This document shows, piece by piece, positions 61,142 through 64,000 of a stretch of 64,000 nt of DNA. The stretch spans positions 1,302,001-1,366,000 of the forward strand of contig JAYPQE010000003.1 of the NCBI GenBank assembly GCA_038131795.1, in the 5' to 3' direction. Position numbers and translations under genes: made by a program. Under the pieces are notes generated by a model, which ran no database searches, was not told the DNA's origin, and saw only the letters and a program-made list of their open reading frames with translations. Source of the stretch: Eutrophobius brisbanensis (GTDB lineage: Bacteria; Pseudomonadota; Gammaproteobacteria; Eutrophobiales; Eutrophobiaceae). Numbering within the stretch: the stretch's first letter is position 1; the number at the start of each line of letters is the position of its first letter.

Positions 61142-61987
61142 ATGAAACTCAGATCCATTCTATTAAGTTTAACGCTGGGGGTCTTTTTTTCTAATTTAAG
61201 TGCGCAGGCAGTATTTGACGATACTCTGGAATCTGTCACGGGCACCATCAGTGACATTACTGATGAACTATTACCCGGTATCACGAATATCCGAGTGGGT
61301 GTTGGACCTGCCCTGTCACCGAAATATGAAGGTGATAACGATTACAATATCTCTATTGCCCCACTGATTTCATTTCATTACCGAGACCTTATTTTCGTAG
61401 ACAATAATCATATCAGAGTGAATATTCTTGGCAGCGATTCCTTAATTAAAAGTGAAAAATTAAAAGCAGGTCCTTCACTGGGAGTTGATTTTGGACGTGA
61501 TGAAGACAACAGTGTCGATCTAACGGGTCTTGGCAATGTGGGAACCAGTGTGGAACTAGGTGGGTTTGTAAGTTACCAGGAAGGTCCAACCCGTGCCCGG
61601 ATCCGGGTCAGGCAAGACGTCGCCAGTGGCCACAACGGTCTTGAAATCATAGGCGATTTTCGGATTCTGTTCTATAAAACAGAGAAAACCACCATTATTA
61701 CAACCATTAAAGGTACCTGGGTAAATGAAACCTACATGGATTCATTTTTTGGCATCATCCCTTTTCAATCCACCCAGTCCGGACTGACCGCCTTTGATTC
61801 AGGTTCAGGTTTTAAAGATGTTGGAGTCAGCGTCACCTCCAGTTATCTGTTCAACGACAAATGGTCATTTGTATCGAATATTGGGTATAAACAACTTCTT
61901 GGTGATGCCAAGGACAGCCCACTGGTGCAGCAACGGGGCAGCAAAAGCCAGTTTGTAGGCGCTGTATTTGCCGTTTATACCTGGTAA
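61142..61987 (+). CDS. MipA/OmpV-family outer-membrane protein
   Basis: A 281-residue protein. The signal peptide (ILLSLTLGVFFSNLSAQA) precedes an alternating barrel with VGVGPALSPKYEGDNDYNIS, IAPLISFHYRDLIFVDNNHI and GPSLGVDFGRDEDNSVDLTG, all standard in the MipA/OmpV family. The end is aromatic (AVFAVYTW), as outer-membrane barrels require. MipA scaffolds peptidoglycan enzymes in E. coli, while OmpV-like members act as small porins or adhesins. A strong GAGGGG ribosome site precedes the start. Confidence 0.92.
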   Translation: MKLRSILLSLTLGVFFSNLSAQAVFDDTLESVTGTISDITDELLPGITNIRVGVGPALSPKYEGDNDYNISIAPLISFHYRDLIFVDNNHIRVNILGSDSLIKSEKLKAGPSLGVDFGRDEDNSVDLTGLGNVGTSVELGGFVSYQEGPTRARIRVRQDVASGHNGLEIIGDFRILFYKTEKTTIITTIKGTWVNETYMDSFFGIIPFQSTQSGLTAFDSGSGFKDVGVSVTSSYLFNDKWSFVSNIGYKQLLGDAKDSPLVQQRGSKSQFVGAVFAVYTW

Positions 61988-62429
61988 CTTAATTAATAAT
62001 TCAAAAACTCTTATTCGGTGTCTTGCAGGACCAGAGATTAATTTATAAAAAGATTTTCTACAGTAATTAAATTAATGTAGATATATGACTGGTTCTACAG
62101 AAAAAATTACTGACTTAACTAATTGGTTACTGGACACCACATTTGCTAACTACAAAGTAGCAACACTGGTATCTGAATGTTGTGAACGACTGCTGGCTGC
62201 CGGTGTTCCCCTGTCCAGGGTATAGGCACGATCCAGGTGCAGGTGTGCGTTATGATATCCACCCAGTTTCGAGACTTCTCCCTTAAGGCTCGAGTAAAAA
62301 CTCGTTTTCACCAGACAACAACTCCCCACATATTAATTCATTTAATTCTAGATTAAATGATGCTGAATACCGGCAAAGAAGTCCAGATTGACGCTTCTAT
62401 AAACTCTAAAATAGGGTGAAATAATGGAT
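61988..62429. other. 442-nt gap with a decayed gene fragment
   Basis: No intact gene. A 46-codon frame (62085-62225) with protein-like sequence lies in its left half and is listed separately. The remaining 200 nt before soxD are non-coding as far as can be seen. A short inverted GAGTAAAAACTCG (62289-62301) was noted and could terminate soxD transcription or that of mipA. Confidence 0.5.
62085..62225 (+). pseudogene. Short fragment resembling the amino end of proteins with adenylate-cyclase domains
   Basis: A 46-residue frame reads DLTNWLLDTTFANYKVATLV then CCERLLAAGVPLSRV and stops. The pattern L-x-x-W-L-L, then C-x-R-L-x-A-A-G-(V/I)-P-L-x-R-(V/A), is characteristic of the amino-terminal region that precedes class III adenylate cyclase domains in many Proteobacteria. 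Nothing of the cyclase remains after the stop; only traces of similar sense in other frames up to about 62330 can be suspected. Matched by eye only. Confidence 0.35.
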
Positions 62430-63035
62430 TCAGGGACATGTTCCGGCTCGACATCCCCTGCCCCGATAGTCCAGGGTGTCCTCCAGATCGACCGGGACAA
62501 AACCGTTTCGGTTAGGCATTTTTACCTTCGGCAAAGAATTTTTGTCCATTATCACATTCTCTTGAATGATATCGTTTTTATACAAAATGAACGCTGTCAG
62601 AGAATAAACATCGTCGGGCGAGAGACGTTGGGAAGGTTCTATGGAAATATTGTAATTATTAGGCGGCATGGCGCGGTAGATAAAATCCCAGATGGTAGTC
62701 GCGAAGGGCCAGTAAGCGCCGACAGACTTCATTGGTTCAAGGGTACCTATGGTCTCCTGACCACCCACCAGTTCAGGCGCTGCGGGTCCTCCATGAAGGT
62801 CAGCACCGTGACAGGCGGCACAGTGCTGCATATAAATATTCTCACCTGCCCGGGCATTACCACTTCCCTCGGGTAGTTCGTCGCCATCCGGTCCCACAGC
62901 GATGTCCCAATCCTGAATCTCCTGCTGTGTCGGTGTCCTCCCCAGGTGATCATAGACACGTTCCTGTGCCTGGACACAATTGAATGCGCCCAATATTAAA
63001 AATATAAGAACTAAACTAGACTTCCCAGATGGCAT
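62430..63035 (-). CDS. soxD: SoxD-like c-type cytochrome
   Basis: A 201-residue secreted cytochrome. The signal peptide ends in N-C-V-Q-A. One heme site is visible, HCAACHGADLHGG near residue 72, with the distal Met probably in YRAMPPNNYN near residue 139. It forms the electron-accepting partner of SoxC in sulfane dehydrogenase (sulfur dehydrogenase SoxCD), which oxidises the sulfane sulfur on SoxYZ. SoxD of Paracoccus has two hemes, so this is the shorter one-heme type. It overlaps soxC by 20 nt. Confidence 0.88.
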   Translation of the reverse strand: MPSGKSSLVLIFLILGAFNCVQAQERVYDHLGRTPTQQEIQDWDIAVGPDGDELPEGSGNARAGENIYMQHCAACHGADLHGGPAAPELVGGQETIGTLEPMKSVGAYWPFATTIWDFIYRAMPPNNYNISIEPSQRLSPDDVYSLTAFILYKNDIIQENVIMDKNSLPKVKMPNRNGFVPVDLEDTLDYRGRGCRAGTCP

Positions 63036-64000
63036 TTTTTATGGCTCCGTCTGCCTGGATATGCCAGGGTTGTATGGGATTGAAATGCCCCCGGCTGTCT
63101 TTTATCGCCAGCCAGTAATCGGTATTCACGCTATAGATTTGATTGAGCTCAACCAGGGCCGGTTGCACATCACCACGCTCATCGGTGGCACGGGACATCA
63201 AAATGGCCTCACCCCCCTGCCATTTCCAGGGATAGTAAAACCGCGTATGGGCAAAGCGGTGTATGGGTTCCAGCAACTGGGCATCTTCCCAGTTTTTACC
63301 CCCATCGGTAGAGACCTCAACCCGGCTGATGGCTCCCCCGCCGGACCAGGCCAAACCTGAGATGGGGTGAAACCCTTTTGCTTCCAGTGTTCTACCCCCT
63401 GATGGATAGGTGATCACAGAATTCACGCCCATTTCAAATTCAAACCAACGGCCTTTGCCATCGGGTCTTAAAGTCGTATGCCCTGGATTATCAGCATGTT
63501 GCATCCAGGGTTGATCACCCACTTTGATACGCCGTAACCATTTCACATTGGCAGGCCCTTCATAGCCAGGCGTCACCAGGCGTAACGGGAAACCCTGCTC
63601 CGGCCTGACGGGTTCACCGTTCTGGCCCCAGGCCACAATGGCATCTTCAATGGCCTTGAATAGAGGGATACTCTTGGAGCGTCGCTTGGCTTCCGCCCCC
63701 TCTCCCAGGATCCACCTGGCACCGTCCTTTATCCCGGTTTCTTTTAGTAACAATGACAACGGCACACCGGTCCAGAGACTGGTACTACATTGTCCATGGG
63801 TACGCTGTACAGTGGCATCGGGACTGCGCCTCTCAGGTGGTGCAGCATTGTAGGCACACTCTACAAAATGCACCCGGGTTACAGAGGGAAAGCGTTTTAG
63901 TTCCTCCATGGTAAAGATCAATGGGCGCTCCACCATACCATGGATCATGAGCTTGTGTTCTTTGGGGTCGATATCCGGGATGGCACTGCCGTGATTAACA
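63016..64000 (-). CDS. soxC: Sulfane dehydrogenase molybdenum subunit SoxC, carboxy part (runs off the right edge)
   Basis: About 328 codons of a longer protein. The frame remains open to 64000, where it reads V-N-H-G-S-A-I-P-D-I-D-P-K-E-H-K-L ahead of MIHGMVERPLIFTMEELKRF, so the ATG at 63948 is internal. The molybdenum-ligand cysteine lies in HFVECAYNAAPPERR. The Mo-co contacts include WTGVPLSLLLKETG and FPLRLVTPGYEGPANVKWL, and the dimerisation domain follows from about residue 200. In typical SoxC the ligand motif reads E-C-x-G-N; here it is E-C-A-Y-N. SoxYZ, SoxA, SoxX and SoxB are not in the window. Confidence 0.93.
   Translation of the reverse strand, partial: VNHGSAIPDIDPKEHKLMIHGMVERPLIFTMEELKRFPSVTRVHFVECAYNAAPPERRSPDATVQRTHGQCSTSLWTGVPLSLLLKETGIKDGARWILGEGAEAKRRSKSIPLFKAIEDAIVAWGQNGEPVRPEQGFPLRLVTPGYEGPANVKWLRRIKVGDQPWMQHADNPGHTTLRPDGKGRWFEFEMGVNSVITYPSGGRTLEAKGFHPISGLAWSGGGAISRVEVSTDGGKNWEDAQLLEPIHRFAHTRFYYPWKWQGGEAILMSRATDERGDVQPALVELNQIYSVNTDYWLAIKDSRGHFNPIQPWHIQADGAIKNAIWEV

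Noticed and set aside
1..64000. CRISPR arrays, prophage, integrons, tRNA or rRNA genes
   Set aside because: No regularly spaced repeats, no phage structural or integrase genes and no cloverleaf-like sequences were recognised by reading; a tRNAscan-type run would be needed to exclude tRNAs fully.

Overview
The window looks like a chromosomal segment of a mid-GC (roughly 45 %) Gammaproteobacterium, probably free-living and aerobic with marine-type traits. The indications are a TonB-dependent receptor beside a TPR-sulfotransferase, a BCCT carrier, SoxCD, MtnBDC, a YqiA-type esterase, a DamX/ExeA-type ATPase-SPOR protein and a protocatechuate 4,5-cleavage cluster. No rRNA, tRNA, CRISPR array, integrase or intact insertion sequence was seen. 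The genus cannot be named from the sequence alone.

Layout. 1-9.7 kb: ygiQ and photolyase run leftward. They diverge from an OmpR-type two-component pair, which is followed by a tightly coupled seven-gene membrane-lipid operon (desaturase, FAD oxidoreductase, DUF1365, cyclopropane/methyl fatty acid synthase, DUF2878, DUF1295, DUF1475-like). Both the regulator gene and the lipid operon are preceded by 11-bp-periodic TTCAC(A/C/G) repeats with a TATAAA box 7-8 nt downstream, suggesting one self-regulated photo-oxidative or membrane stress regulon. 9.7-19.4 kb: a GFA-fold protein, a DUF3014 protein, a two-subunit molybdenum hydroxylase, methionine salvage genes mtnB-mtnD-mtnC, a frameshifted diguanylate cyclase, a Rap1a/Tai-like secreted protein, a frameshifted AAA-ATPase/SPOR protein and a SEC-C protein. 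19.6-21.8 kb: YqiA, a TlpA-like thioredoxin and trxB.

21.8-34.3 kb is an aromatic-acid region. A leftward operon ligA-ligB-ligC-(AKR)-(DUF3592)-(DUF1932)-ligU-ligI-ligK converts protocatechuate towards pyruvate and oxaloacetate; the hydratase LigJ is not in the window. To its right run, rightward, a 4,5-dihydroxyphthalate-decarboxylase-like protein and a two-subunit ring-hydroxylating oxygenase, which could feed protocatechuate into it. A T-N11-A dyad upstream of ligA is a candidate LysR-type operator.

34.4-41 kb is a patchwork of small genes, several damaged: a DUF1761 gene with an in-frame stop, a frameshifted thioredoxin-like gene and a frameshifted alpha/beta hydrolase. TfoX-N, pirin and a KamA-like radical SAM enzyme are also here. 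41.2-45.7 kb groups metal- and redox-linked genes: hemerythrin, a divergent Nramp-like carrier, a SmbP-like His-rich protein and a CcdA-like membrane protein. Two FNR/Dnr-type boxes sit here in class-II promoter position. 45.9-51.4 kb is a leftward tricarballylate operon tcuA-tcuB-tctC-tctB-tctA. 51.5-60.8 kb: a truncated glutamate-cysteine-ligase remnant, TPR-sulfotransferase, TonB receptor, BCCT carrier, and a DUF1538 transporter with two P-II-like proteins. 61-64 kb: a MipA/OmpV porin-like protein, a decayed cyclase-like fragment, and soxD-soxC, the latter running off the window.

Four frameshifts (three of them at 6-7 nt homopolymers) and one nonsense codon lie between 15.9 and 39.3 kb. 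Either the underlying assembly carries indel errors or this strain is losing accessory genes.
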